Position numbers and translations under genes: made by a program. From Odiellus spinosus (taxonomy: Eukaryota > Arthropoda > Arachnida > Opiliones > Phalangiidae): a stretch of 64,000 nt of DNA. This document shows positions 11,258 to 20,450 of the stretch, piece after piece; positions within the stretch are counted from its first letter, which is position 1, and the number at the start of each line of letters is the position of its first letter. The DNA is taken from the NCBI GenBank assembly GCA_963920705.1, contig OY987240.1, positions 1,866,501-1,930,500 of the forward strand, written 5' to 3'. The notes below the pieces were generated by a model that had not been told where the DNA came from, did no database searches, and was given only the letters and a program-made list of their open reading frames with translations.

Positions 11258-12736
11258 ATGGAACAATTCCATTGTACTTTAAGCTCTAACGCTTCACTCG
11301 ATATTTTTCCAAATAATGCTCAAAGTTCGTTTAAAAATGTACTCGTTAAAGAGCTACAACTTAATAATCACGAATGGAGTGTAGGGTTAAGCGAAATAAT
11401 CTATCCCGCGTCCTGGCATAACGTGAGCGGCCCTAAATATAACAAATTTTGGATATTGACGGACGAGAATAGCCAAAATGATTTACTAGACGAACCCTAT
11501 ATTTACTATAAACTCGAATTACCGCCTGGAAATTATAAAGCCACCACCCAAAATGATAAAATTATAGAATATTCTTTGCAAGAAATGCTAATTAATGAAA
11601 TTAGTAAACTAATTCAAGAGAACGAGCTGACGAGGGACAAAATTGAATTTGGTATTACCAATCGTTTGGCGGGAAATAATAAACATCTAGAGCTATTTTC
11701 AAAAAATCCGTTAATTGACAAAAAATTACCTCGGTTTTTAAGCATTCGCACGGCAAATAATGTGGAAGTACGTATTCCTTCCATGTCTCCGTTAGCAACT
11801 GTATTCGAATTTAGAGAAAACGAATTTGTTAAAGATAATTTTCTAAGTCCTATACCATCGAGCAAGTACGCTCGAACGATAAGTTTGCAATATACAAATA
11901 ATTACATTGATATCAGAATTCCGTCTCCGCTTGTTCAAAGAAGATTAGTGGCAGGCAATGTGTTCGATTCAAAAGTGCCCAAGAAAAATTCGCAGTCGGA
12001 TTATATAGCAGATTCAAAACCTCCGGGTGAAACTACTTTAATTAACTCCCCTGAAATATCCGAGGTTGTAAAAATCGATATCCCTCCATCTATAAACGCA
12101 AAACCGTCGTTTAAAGAAACCACGCCCTCAAAGCCATCTATTCCCCCTATTCAACCTCTTACGAAAGAAGCGGATCAATCTGGTATCGAGGCCCCCGTAG
12201 TAGAGTCTGAGCCTATACCGCTTGAAAAGGCCCCAGAAAATAAATCAGTACCTACATTGAGCCCAGCGATAACAACTTTACCCCCGCCAACTCCCACTTC
12301 GTACGAACACTGGGCAAATTACAGGGTTTTGATTAAACCGGGGAGCATATCCGCTGATTTAGACGAACGAGGACGCGTTATTAACGAGACCTTAGCCCAA
12401 AAAATTTGCGACGCGTTTAGTTTAACTATATTTAATCGAGTTCGGGGAGTAGTTTTTAAAGTAGAATTTAATTACGCGAATGATCCTAGTTTTACCATGA
12501 GGGCCCCTCCAGGTATCGAAATTCGTTTATCGCCTCAATTAAGTCAGCTCTTAAATATTCCATACGCGTTTCATTCGAATATTACGGGCTATAATTTTAT
12601 GGACCCCAAAACAGAAAAAATATATATTAAGGATAATGGTAATTATATCGATTACAGAATAAATCCATTTGGTAACCCGGTTCTTTCGAACCAAACTATT
12701 ACGTTTACTATAATTTTAATTTGGATCCTGAAATAG
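11258..12736 (+). CDS. Penton/vertex-like minor capsid protein, N-terminal part
   Basis: 492-residue ORF. Its start (LSSNASLDIFP..N, then W-VGL-EIIYP--WHN) is the conserved Polinton module also present in Polinton-2 at 46081. Residues about 240-350 are a Pro/Ser/Thr-rich linker. After it comes a helix-plus-beta module (about 360-440) ending in LSPQLSQLLNIP. The ORF loses frame near its end, around 12680-12720. The neighbouring frame reads on without interruption into the ORF at 12721, whose contents continue the same repeated-module architecture, so I infer one long gene (11258-14127) with a frameshift. Assignment to the penton-like minor capsid protein rests on gene order and N-terminal similarity between the two elements. 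A fibre or spike role is also possible. Confidence 0.6.
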   Translation: MEQFHCTLSSNASLDIFPNNAQSSFKNVLVKELQLNNHEWSVGLSEIIYPASWHNVSGPKYNKFWILTDENSQNDLLDEPYIYYKLELPPGNYKATTQNDKIIEYSLQEMLINEISKLIQENELTRDKIEFGITNRLAGNNKHLELFSKNPLIDKKLPRFLSIRTANNVEVRIPSMSPLATVFEFRENEFVKDNFLSPIPSSKYARTISLQYTNNYIDIRIPSPLVQRRLVAGNVFDSKVPKKNSQSDYIADSKPPGETTLINSPEISEVVKIDIPPSINAKPSFKETTPSKPSIPPIQPLTKEADQSGIEAPVVESEPIPLEKAPENKSVPTLSPAITTLPPPTPTSYEHWANYRVLIKPGSISADLDERGRVINETLAQKICDAFSLTIFNRVRGVVFKVEFNYANDPSFTMRAPPGIEIRLSPQLSQLLNIPYAFHSNITGYNFMDPKTEKIYIKDNGNYIDYRINPFGNPVLSNQTITFTIILIWILK

Positions 12737-14127
12737 TTTTTAAAGGGAAAATGGATGAAAATAACATTTATGTTCCCTTTTCCATGTACGAAGAGATTTT
12801 AGAAAAATTGAAAGAAAGTTTAAATTATGAGCTTTTGCGCGCTTATAATATAAAATTTGACATTATCAATCGTAATGAAGAAAAATACTTTCAAATTAGT
12901 CTCCCCCCGTACGTCGAGTGTTCAATTAGCGGCTCTCTCGCTGATATTTTAAATTTAGAGTTAAGCGGATATCAAAAAAATATATTAGTTAGTACTAGAA
13001 ACTTACACGCTAATTATAAGAAATTTCAAGCGGATAAAAATAGTTCGATTAATTTTCGAGTTCACAATCATTTGTTTATCATGGGTGGTGACCATACGGA
13101 AACTTCTGTTCGACTGGATGCTAAAAATTATATGCCCATGTACAATCGTCAAAATAAAGAAATTATTCCATTTGGGTTGCATTTAAAAATTTTAGTCGCT
13201 TTAAGAGAGCAAATAAAATTACGTCAACTAAGGGGATGTTCTTTTAATATTTTAAAAGTAAATGAAAACGATTTTCGACTCGCGGTAGAATTACCAGCGG
13301 GTATTCGTTTCAAAATGAGCGAATCTTTAGCCGATTTATTTAAATTTCCATCCGATGAATACGTTAGTCTTTATTACCAGGGGGGTACTCTCGATCCGCT
13401 CGTGGTGAAGATTGACATTGAACCGAATAGTTTTCAATTTGCGTTTGAAATGAATCGTGATAAAGAGACCAATCAAAAAGTTTTTATAAGAAAAAGAAAG
13501 GCGGGTGATTTATCATTTTATAGCGACCAACCCTTATTTCAGCAAAACACCAAAGTTTACACTTGCGAAATTACCCTCGGGACATACACGTCAATAGAAG
13601 ATGTTTTTTCTGCTATGATTGAAGCCTTACCCGCAGAGATTCACCAAAAAAGTATTCAGTTTTCGGTAAATAAAAATGGGACGGTCAAGGTTTCGTGCGA
13701 TAAAAATATTTGGATTTGTTTTCATTACGTCTCACATCCCGACGATCATCTTGAGGGGTTAGGTGATATGTTAGGCTTTCGAATCGATCAAGACGCCGTT
13801 TACAAAGAAGTGACGAGCGAATATCCATACGATTTACAAAGAGGCATTCACATTATGTATATTTATAGCGATATAATATTACTGCAATTAACGGGTGATA
13901 CAGAAAGTATGTTGCTAAGAGCCCTCAAAATTGAAAATTCCAACCAATAGAATATCGATCAAAATGAAGCTAATTTTTTAAACATTGATTATTATCCTTT
14001 ACGTCTCGATTCAAATCGAATTATAGAAATTGAATTAAAAACGGATTTTAACGAACTAATTCCCTTTACAAATAAAGGTCGAACTCTAGTAAAGCTTCAT
14101 TTCATAAAGAATCGTCATTATGAATAG
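12721..14127 (+). pseudogene. Penton/vertex-like minor capsid protein, C-terminal part, interrupted
   Basis: Open from the upstream frameshift to a TAG at 13948-13950, then open again in the same frame to 14127. The final part (a TDFNELIPF...VKLHF motif) matches the C-terminus of the Polinton-2 counterpart, so the TAG is an internal break. The protein contains at least three further copies of a module of about 110 residues: an amphipathic helix, then beta strands, then a 'S-L-A-D/LLGF-like' end (SGSLADILNLE, SESLADLFKFP, LGDMLGF). Polinton-2 has only one clear copy. The pVI-like gene start (14120) overlaps the end. Likely role: vertex or spike protein of the virion. Confidence 0.55.
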
Positions 14128-14541
14128 ATATCTCGAATATTATAGTTCTCAGCAAAAAGGGGGTGGTATCCGCGGTTTTCACGGGGGGTATATCAGTCCG
14201 GCAGAGGCCTCGGTTCAATTTTTAGATCTTTATTAAAATATGTCACGCCAATTTTAAAACCGTTAGCTTCAAATTTGGGCACCGAAGCGTTAAGCATGAG
14301 TCATAACATTCTTAAAGATATTCAAGGAGGTATGGAGCCTAAACCCAGTTTAAAAAGAAACTCGCGAATTGCCGTAGCCAATTTGATAAATAAAGTGGTG
14401 GATAATACCATTAGACCTCAGAGTGGAAGTGGCAATAAAAGGAGACGCAGGGGTTCAAAACTAGGCTCTGACAAACGTTTTAAAAATCCACGGGAAAAAC
14501 GCAGAAAACCCCGTCAAATTAGATCGGATTATTTAGATTGA
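14120..14541 (+). pseudogene. pVI/pX-like minor virion protein, frameshifted
   Basis: The ATG at 14120 opens a short reading (...EYY...QQKGGG) that loses frame around 14185-14200. The continuation in another frame (from about 14194) reads SGRGLGSIF, then a hydrophobic helix, LGTEALSM, and a basic tail (GNKRRRRGSK) to 14541. The order 'YY-x-QAGGG, QRG-GIGS, amphipathic helix, GxKxLG, D-x-xxG, basic tail' is the same as in Polinton-2 at 46931-47335, where it is intact. In adenoviruses, pVI and pX link the capsid to the genome, and pVI is membrane-lytic. That function is inferred from type and position only. Confidence 0.6.
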
Positions 14542-14548
14542 AAAAAAA

Positions 14549-15841
14549 ATGGCTCTTTACGAAGGAATGATGTCGAATTTATATTTGTTTACTCGCCCTT
14601 TATTAAATAGAAATATTATTTCCAATAAAACGACTCAGTATCATCCCATCAGCCCCGTCAATGAAAATACCGAGCAAATAGAGTTTTTTATCGCTGGAAA
14701 CCCATTATATCTTGATTTATCAAAACTACGCATTAAAGTTAGGGCGCGTATTGTTCATACGGACGGGAGTATTTTAGAACCTGACGAGAAAAAAGTGTCC
14801 TTAAGTAACATTCCTATCGCGAGTCTTTTTAGCCAAGTTGAAGCGTATCTTGGAACTAAACCGGTGCAATCTTCAAATGCTCTTTATCCATATCAGGCCT
14901 ACTTGGCAACTCATCTAAATTACGGGCCGGCGGCCAAATAAAGTCAATTAACCGCGTGGGGATATTACAGCGATTATCCCGCTAAGCCAGACGATGCTTT
15001 TGTCGCGGCTGATTCTATCAAAAATGGCATTAAAACTCGCTCTACTTTTGTCCACCAATCAAATGTTTTTGAATTTTTAGGCCCTTTATTTTTAGATATT
15101 ACTAAACTCGATAAATTTTTAATTAACGATGTGGATGTTCGAGTTAGATTACTTCGCGCTCCTAACGCTTTTTCTATTATTAGCACAGAAGCGAATAAAC
15201 AATATAAAATTGAACTTGTCGAAGTTAGTTTATACGCCAAACATGTAGAAGTATTGGACCAAATTGTTTTGTCTCACGCGCCTGTAATGAGAAAAACACC
15301 CGCCATTTATCCTTTGACAAACGTCACGATGAAGAGTTTCGTCATCATGGCGAACTCAACGGATGTCGTGAGGGAAAACGTATTTTTAGGTTTAGTTCCC
15401 AACCGTGTTGTTATTGGGTTGGTAACGAATAAATGTAAAAACGGTTCGCTCGATACAAATCCCTTTAATTTTAAGCACTTCACCTTAAATTTTCTTCAAA
15501 TAACCGTCGGTACGTTAAATTTCCCTGACCAGGCTTTTACCCCAAATTTCAATACGAATAAATCTCTTAATTACACCCGTGAATACCAATCTTTGTTTGA
15601 TGGCCTTGATACCGATCTGACGGATACCGGCAATGGGATTTCATATCAGCGATATCTTCATGGAAACTGTTTATACGCGTTGGATCTTACAAAAGAGCAT
15701 CTCGCCTCGGCGAGCCACAGCTCCGTGACGCAAACAGGCAGCGTCCGCATCTCCATGAAATTTGAAAAACCCCTGCCAGAAAATGTTTGCGTTTTAATAT
15801 ACGCTGAATTTGAAAACACGATTCTTATTTCTCAAGAATGA
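14549..15841 (+). pseudogene. Major capsid protein (double jelly roll, hexon-like), one in-frame stop
   Basis: 430 codons, close to the 431 of the intact Polinton-2 copy. It has the Polinton MCP signatures: the N-terminal YHPISPVN...IEFFIAG region, YPYQAYLATHLNYG (about residues 112-125), a middle jelly-roll strand LGLVPNRVVIGLV, NPFNFKHFTLN, YTREYQSLF and a C-terminal MKFEKPLPENVCVLIYAEF. An in-frame TAA at 14939-14941, just after the NYGPAAK motif, interrupts it; the reading frame is unchanged on both sides. It would form the icosahedral shell. The gene sits between the pVI-like gene and the PC4-like gene in the rightward virion block. Confidence 0.9.
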
Positions 15842-15907
15842 GATATCATCTACACTCCGCAATAAAAACGCCGTCGTCTGTCAAAATTTAATTATTTAAC
15901 GATCAAC

Positions 15908-16624
15908 ATGGGTCCTGTGCACAACTTGTCCGAGAAGCTCGAAATTACGGTGGTAAATGCCTTGGAACCTGAAATAAATGTTCGACGAGTCGATACGCTG
16001 ACGACATTGAATCTGAAAGAAGAGGCTTGGATAGCTTTATTTCGATTTGCCGACGACATTACCGCTTTTCTGAAAAATAACTCTAGACGGTTTCATCTTT
16101 GGCTTCCTATAAGCAACGAAAGGATAAAGCTGGAATGTTTCGTGAACTCATCTAATGATAGACTCGTGGACATTCGTTACTATGAACGGGGCAATCAAGC
16201 AAATTATTTCATATTATTTTCCACCGCCAGAGGTTTTAGTCTGAAGCTGAAGGATTGGGAAAGACTTCTCATCTTAAAACCAGTTTTGGATCGTGAAATC
16301 AAAAGCAAGAAAGCCGCGCGACTTCATATGAAAGAATTATTGGTTAATCATTTAACTAATATTATTTTTGATATGACTGATAATTGTCCAAATATCGATT
16401 GTAAGAAATCTCTAGCCCATACTCCAGAATGTAACGCGGGCGGAGGGAGCTGGGAAAATAGAGTAGAAATAACTCTATCTGAGGCTTTACCTTTAATCGA
16501 TCGATCTGTTATATTAAATAAATTTCGCGCCGAGTACGGATTTGAAGACGACGAAAATTTATTATTTAATTATATGAGTACTAATTTACAAGAACTAAAG
16601 AATGCCCTTGTTTTTGGATATTAA
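15908..16624 (+). CDS. PC4-like (ssDNA-binding/transcription-cofactor fold) protein
   Basis: 238 residues, intact. Residues about 75-120 read RLVDIRYYERG, then after a gap ARGFSLKLKDWERLL. This fits the PC4/Sub1 core pattern 'V-DIR-YY ... G-SL-L--W--L'. A Cys/His-rich patch (CPNIDCKKSLAHTPEC, about 157-172) might bind zinc. PC4 domains bind single-stranded DNA and act in transcription or replication. Its place between capsid and integrase genes suggests a late or genome-handling role. I have no full-length family match and the assignment depends on one motif. No counterpart is seen in Polinton-2. Confidence 0.45.
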   Translation: MGPVHNLSEKLEITVVNALEPEINVRRVDTLTTLNLKEEAWIALFRFADDITAFLKNNSRRFHLWLPISNERIKLECFVNSSNDRLVDIRYYERGNQANYFILFSTARGFSLKLKDWERLLILKPVLDREIKSKKAARLHMKELLVNHLTNIIFDMTDNCPNIDCKKSLAHTPECNAGGGSWENRVEITLSEALPLIDRSVILNKFRAEYGFEDDENLLFNYMSTNLQELKNALVFGY

Positions 16625-16724
16625 AAATGTATATTAACCGATGTTCTGAAATAAAAAATTTCATTTTGGTCACGTTTTTCGTATTTTTTTCCACTGATTT
16701 TTTTGTAGAGCTATTAAATATACT

Positions 16725-17684
16725 ATGAAAAAAATATCGAAATTATCTGCCCCTATTAAAAAACGCTTAAAGGCGGTGTATTATAATATCGAACATCCCG
16801 CCTCGTACAGCAACGTAGAGATCTTAAATAAGGAATTTCCGGATATTTCTCGTAAAGTGATACTGGAATGGTTAGAAAGTCAAAAATCGTACACTAGGCA
16901 TCGATTTAGAAGAAAACGTTTTAAAACGAATCAAATATTCGCCAATAATCTTAATGAGACTTGGCAGTCGGATTTAATTGATTTACCTAAATTGAAAAAA
17001 TACAATAAAAATGTAAGATTTATTTTAGTCGCCGTTGATATTTTAAGCCGCTACGCTTTCGCTAGACCTTTAAAAGATAAATCCAGTGTGGAAATTATTA
17101 AAGCTTTTCGATATATCTTTCGATATCGCAAACCTTTAAAATTAATTACCGATATGGGGAAAGAATATAATAATAACGCCTTTAAGAAATTCCTCAAAAA
17201 ACATGGCGTCTCGCTTTATTTCGCTTTAGGCACTCATAAAGCGGCTATCGCCGAACGATTTATTCGAACCTTGAAGGGTCTAATTTATAAAATATTGACC
17301 CATACGGGGCAAAATAATTATATTCAATATCTGCCTCAAATTTTAAAGGCGTACAACGCTCGCGTTCATGGTACAACTAATATAGCACCGGATCAAGTCA
17401 CGTTGCATAACGAAAATATTGTTTGGAACACGCTATACGGACGTGTGAAAAATATTTCTAAAAAATCAACGTCGTTACAAAAAGGAGATCTGGTCCGTTT
17501 GTCGGTGGGTGAAAGGGCCTTTAGAAAGATTTATACCGGGACGTTTACACCCGAAATATTTGTCGTTGACCGGGTTATAAAACGCCACCCTCCGGTGTAC
17601 AAACTCAAAGATTTGAAAAACGAAGAAATTGCGGGTCCATTTTACGCGAACGAGCTTCAACGAGTGCGTTTACCAGAAACTTAG
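16725..17684 (+). CDS. Polinton integrase (rve/DDE family)
   Basis: 319 residues, intact. An N-terminal helical DNA-binding region (about 1-70, with the IEHPASYSNVE and WLESQKSYTRHR motifs) is followed by the RNase-H-like catalytic core with D83 (QSDLIDL), D143 (LITDMGKEY) and E177 (IAERFIRTLK); by my count 33 residues separate D143 and E177. Next come the YNARVHGTT..APDQV motif and a C-terminal SH3-like part (GDLVRLS...F.....WF-like...VYKLKDL..E.I.GPFYANELQRV). It would cut and join the element ends, making the 6-bp duplications. Unlike the Polinton-2 integrase it stops after the SH3-like region and has no chromodomain. The protease gene follows after 6 bp. Confidence 0.93.
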   Translation: MKKISKLSAPIKKRLKAVYYNIEHPASYSNVEILNKEFPDISRKVILEWLESQKSYTRHRFRRKRFKTNQIFANNLNETWQSDLIDLPKLKKYNKNVRFILVAVDILSRYAFARPLKDKSSVEIIKAFRYIFRYRKPLKLITDMGKEYNNNAFKKFLKKHGVSLYFALGTHKAAIAERFIRTLKGLIYKILTHTGQNNYIQYLPQILKAYNARVHGTTNIAPDQVTLHNENIVWNTLYGRVKNISKKSTSLQKGDLVRLSVGERAFRKIYTGTFTPEIFVVDRVIKRHPPVYKLKDLKNEEIAGPFYANELQRVRLPET

Positions 17685-17690
17685 AGCAAG

Positions 17691-18161
17691 ATGGATACGC
17701 ATCAACTAATGGCTCTTATGCATTGCAATCCAGAAACTCGAAAATACTTTCTAGGGGTATTCGCTAGGGACCGCTTACCAAGGCCCCCTCATCAAGAAAC
17801 TTATTGTTTTATTCTCAACACTGATAAGCACAATCAAGAAGGTCAACATTGATTAGCTGTTTTTCGAACTAAAGAAAAATTAGAATTTTTTGATAGTTAC
17901 GGTTTAGGGCCGGATTTTTATAATTTATCTCTCGAGAAATATCATCCCAAAATATACTATAATACAAATCAGATACAACCAACTCGGGCGGAAACGTGCG
18001 GTTTGCATTGCGTCTACTTTTTAACGGCTCGCTGTAATAATATTAATTATAATGATATTATAAATAAAATGTATTATTCAAATTTAAAATTAAATGACAT
18101 TTTAATTTTATTATTTTTATGTTTACATTTACAAATACATAATGGATTTTATTGTCAATAA
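17691..18161 (+). pseudogene. Adenain-like cysteine protease, one in-frame stop
   Basis: The ATG at 17691 opens an adenovirus-protease-type reading. Catalytic His53 is in the EGQH motif, the acidic residue is Asp68 (EFFDSYG), and the nucleophile is Cys103 (AETCGLHCVYFL). A TGA at 17850-17852 falls directly after the catalytic His codon; the frame is otherwise open to TAA at 18159-18161. Polinton-2 has the intact relative (48638-49099) with His52, Asp68 and Cys103. These proteases mature capsid precursors. The stop codon overlaps an AATAAA signal. Confidence 0.85.
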
Positions 18162-18162
18162 A
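18147..18162. terminator. Bidirectional poly(A) signal between convergent gene blocks
   Basis: AATAAA at 18157-18162 serves the + strand protease, overlapping its stop. TTTATT at 18147-18152 is AATAAA for the leftward MLVP gene, whose stop is at 18180. The two blocks thus converge on about 20 bp. Confidence 0.6.
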
Positions 18163-18179
18163 GATATATAAAATCTTAT

Positions 18180-18974
18180 TTAGTCTCTCCATTTTTGAGG
18201 TTTTCCAGTTCCCTTTTGCTCTCGCAAAAATTGTTTGCTACGCGTTCGAGCGCGGGGGGAAACTGGTTCCAACCTCTCGACGCCTCTTCTCCTTTTCTTT
18301 TTTTTTCTTCTCGATGATTTACCATTTCGGGAGGTTTGATCAATGTCAGGTGTTTGGTCGTTTTTACTAGACTCGGCACTTAAAACTTCGGATATCGAAT
18401 CGAGCGCCTCTTGTTTCGCCCGAAGAAAATTTCCCCGCTCCGGGGTAGGCGTGCCTCCCACGGCGCCTAAAAGCTCTTCGGGCGGTTCTTGAAATAAATC
18501 TTGATGTAATTGACGGGTAATTTTTGAGGCGGAATCTCTTATTAAATCAGAAACGTAATTCGGGCCAAGTTTTTGTTCCATTTCTTCTTTTGACAATGGA
18601 GTCGACTGTTCTTGATATAAAGGGGAAAACGTTGAACGCGACGTTCTCCGGCGGAATTTTTTTGTCGTAGGATATCTCGGCGTAATAAAAGTTTGTGGCG
18701 AAGCTTTCAGAGGTTGCAATCCGGGAGTTAAGGGTACAGTAGATTGGGGCGGGTGTGTTAGGGCTGATAAATTACTAACTTCAAACTTTGGCACGGGAAT
18801 ATTTTCTTTCATATCTAAATAACGCCGTAGCGTATCCATATAAACTATTAATTTGACGGCAGAAGGGACGTTTGATTTTAATATTCGCTCAATTTCTTCG
18901 TCAAGCGATTGAAAAACTTTGCTTTCGGTACTTTCTGTCAGAGACGTAGCGGGGACGAGCATCATTGACTTCAT
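18180..18974 (-). CDS. 'MLVP' virion-associated protein
   Basis: 264 residues, intact. It begins with a Met-Met-Leu-Val-Pro motif shared with the Polinton-2 protein at 44371-45027, which also lies directly after the pX-like gene, so the two are positional homologues. A helical segment (about 20-60: DEEIERILKSN...YMDTLRRYLD) precedes a Pro/Ser/Thr/Arg-rich disordered middle and a very basic C-terminus with RRKKKKRRRG (about 225-235), which looks like a nucleic-acid-binding or nuclear-localisation tail. The start ATG overlaps the pX-like stop (ATGA). Function not established; a core or scaffolding protein is plausible. Confidence 0.75.
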   Translation of the reverse strand: MKSMMLVPATSLTESTESKVFQSLDEEIERILKSNVPSAVKLIVYMDTLRRYLDMKENIPVPKFEVSNLSALTHPPQSTVPLTPGLQPLKASPQTFITPRYPTTKKFRRRTSRSTFSPLYQEQSTPLSKEEMEQKLGPNYVSDLIRDSASKITRQLHQDLFQEPPEELLGAVGGTPTPERGNFLRAKQEALDSISEVLSAESSKNDQTPDIDQTSRNGKSSRRKKKKRRRGVERLEPVSPRARTRSKQFLREQKGTGKPQKWRD

Positions 18975-19363
18975 AATTGACGGGCGATTAAACCCACTAG
19001 AGACGGTAACAGAGTAGTTAATAAAGTACCGACAAAGCCGCCTTTTTGATTAAGCAATAATTTACGTTTGGTTTTTCGGGAGAGTTTGGACGAAGCTAAC
19101 TTCCGAATGAGCGCTTTATATTTGGCTAATCGCTTTTTACGAGCCGTGGTTAAAAAGATACCACCGCCTTTCAAATTTTTGCATAAAGTGGAAATAGAAT
19201 TTAATTGATTCGCGCTACTTTTGTTTAATAAAGCGCGACGGGCGGGGCCTGTACTCTGACGTAATGCTTGTAAAAATGGTAAAAAAGTCTTAAATTTTTT
19301 GCTCGGATAGGCTATTGGCCGGTTTTTAGATCTTTTCGAGCGACGTTTTTGCTTTAAAACCAT
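18971..19363 (-). CDS. pX-like basic core/minor capsid protein
   Basis: 130 residues, very rich in Lys and Arg, with a C-terminal glycine-hydrophobic segment (KGGFVGTLLTTLLPSLVGLI, about 107-126). The Polinton-2 protein at 44033-44368 has the same arrangement (basic helices with KLARHSTKLRKIA-type repeats, then GGGFFSLLFPIVSSLIGAIAG). In both elements it sits between the ATPase and the MLVP gene. The combination recalls adenovirus pX or pVI precursors, which are basic DNA-condensing or membrane-active peptides released by the viral protease. That is an analogy and not a proven homology. Confidence 0.65.
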   Translation of the reverse strand: MVLKQKRRSKRSKNRPIAYPSKKFKTFLPFLQALRQSTGPARRALLNKSSANQLNSISTLCKNLKGGGIFLTTARKKRLAKYKALIRKLASSKLSRKTKRKLLLNQKGGFVGTLLTTLLPSLVGLIARQL

Positions 19364-19402
19364 GCTTGTGAATATAGTTTCGAAAAAAAAAACAATTATT
19401 TG

Positions 19403-20148
19403 CTAATCACAATAAATTATCATGGGTGCTTCGTTAACTAAAATACGACTCCTTAGTCTTAAAAGATCAGGTGTTTCTTGTTTATTGTCTATGAGTAAAT
19501 AACTATAGGGCTCTCGAGTCGCTAGTTTATATGCCTCTACTATTTTTTTACCCTGACCCGGAGCAATTTGCGAACCTAACAAAGAAATTCCTAAGGAATC
19601 TCGGGGATTTTTAAAATAAATAATGTAACAAGTGTTTAGAGATATTAACCGAGCTTGGCTGCCTTTCGGAAATAAAGTTTGACAAAGGATCATGACACTA
19701 ATATTAAAGTGATGCGATTTGACGGTCACTAAATTAGCGATAAAGGGATTGTTAAAGATTTCATTAGCCAGATCGTCCAAAACAATAAGTGAATTACGAT
19801 TTTTTTCCCAAAATTCAACGTTAGAATCGGGTAAACCCTGAATAAAAACAATATTGGGAAGTGTCTGGCGTAAAACGTCAAAATTGGGTTGATAAGCTTG
19901 AAAACAATAAATTATTTTTTCGGGAGGAGGATATGTAATTAATGGTAATTGTTTTAAAAAATTAGAGACAAAAGTGCTTTTTCCTATAAAAATAAAGAAA
20001 ACACAATTTTTTTTTAAATGCTAGATTATTATATATGTATATAATTTTATTAATAATAAAATACAGGCAAAAAAAGCATACCACACATAGAAGGCCCGCA
20101 AATTAAACTTCGAAATGGAGTAATAAATTTTAAAGTATTATCATTCAT
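19403..20148 (-). CDS. Genome-packaging ATPase (FtsK/HerA-type), two exons
   Basis: Exon 1 is 20148-20082, exon 2 is 19983-19403, and they are separated by a 98-nt GT-AG intron (20081-19984) with a pyrimidine-rich acceptor. Exons sum to 648 nt (216 codons with stop), matching the 205-residue intronless Polinton-2 ATPase. The intron falls inside the Walker A P-loop: the Gly-Pro-Ser part is encoded by exon 1 and the Gly-Lys-Ser-Thr part spans the junction. Walker B is SLIVLDDL in exon 2, and NISVMILCQTLF is the sensor-like strand. Without splicing, exon 1 runs into a stop and exon 2 lacks a P-loop, which supports the intron. The enzyme would pump DNA into capsids. Confidence 0.85.
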
Positions 20149-20243
20149 TATAACAAAAAAATCCAACACCAGATATTAAAACCCGTCACTTTTAAGTTTC
20201 AAAAACAATTAGTATGTTTATTAACCCGACACCAGTTTATATG

Positions 20244-20450
20244 CTATATATTGACCGTCACCAATTGTATTTCCCCTTTTTTTAAATCTTGACCTCTTTT
20301 ACACGCTAAAAATATTTGTTCAAATTTTTTAATTTTATGTTGAAAACGTAAGTGATCAATCCATTTATAATTTTTTCTATTTTCCGTGGGGATTTCATAA
20401 ATTTGAATTACGTTAGAAAAATGCACGTGCCTGTTTCCATTCTTGGACAT
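20244..20450 (-). CDS. GADD34/PPP1R15-like PP1-regulator candidate
   Basis: 68 residues. The N-terminal part RHVHFSNVIQIYEI has the protein-phosphatase-1 docking pattern (basic residue-Val-x-Phe, then hydrophobic residues). It is followed by an Arg-Lys...Trp-Ile-Asp...Arg-Phe-Gln...Ile segment, the order seen in the conserved core of cellular PPP1R15 (GADD34/CReP) and its viral relatives (herpesvirus ICP34.5, ASFV DP71L). Those proteins direct PP1 to eIF2-alpha and restore translation during stress. The ORF overlaps the BIR gene by 38 nt in another frame. The identification rests on motif order in a short protein, so it is a good candidate and not proof. Confidence 0.6.
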   Translation of the reverse strand: MSKNGNRHVHFSNVIQIYEIPTENRKNYKWIDHLRFQHKIKKFEQIFLACKRGQDLKKGEIQLVTVNI

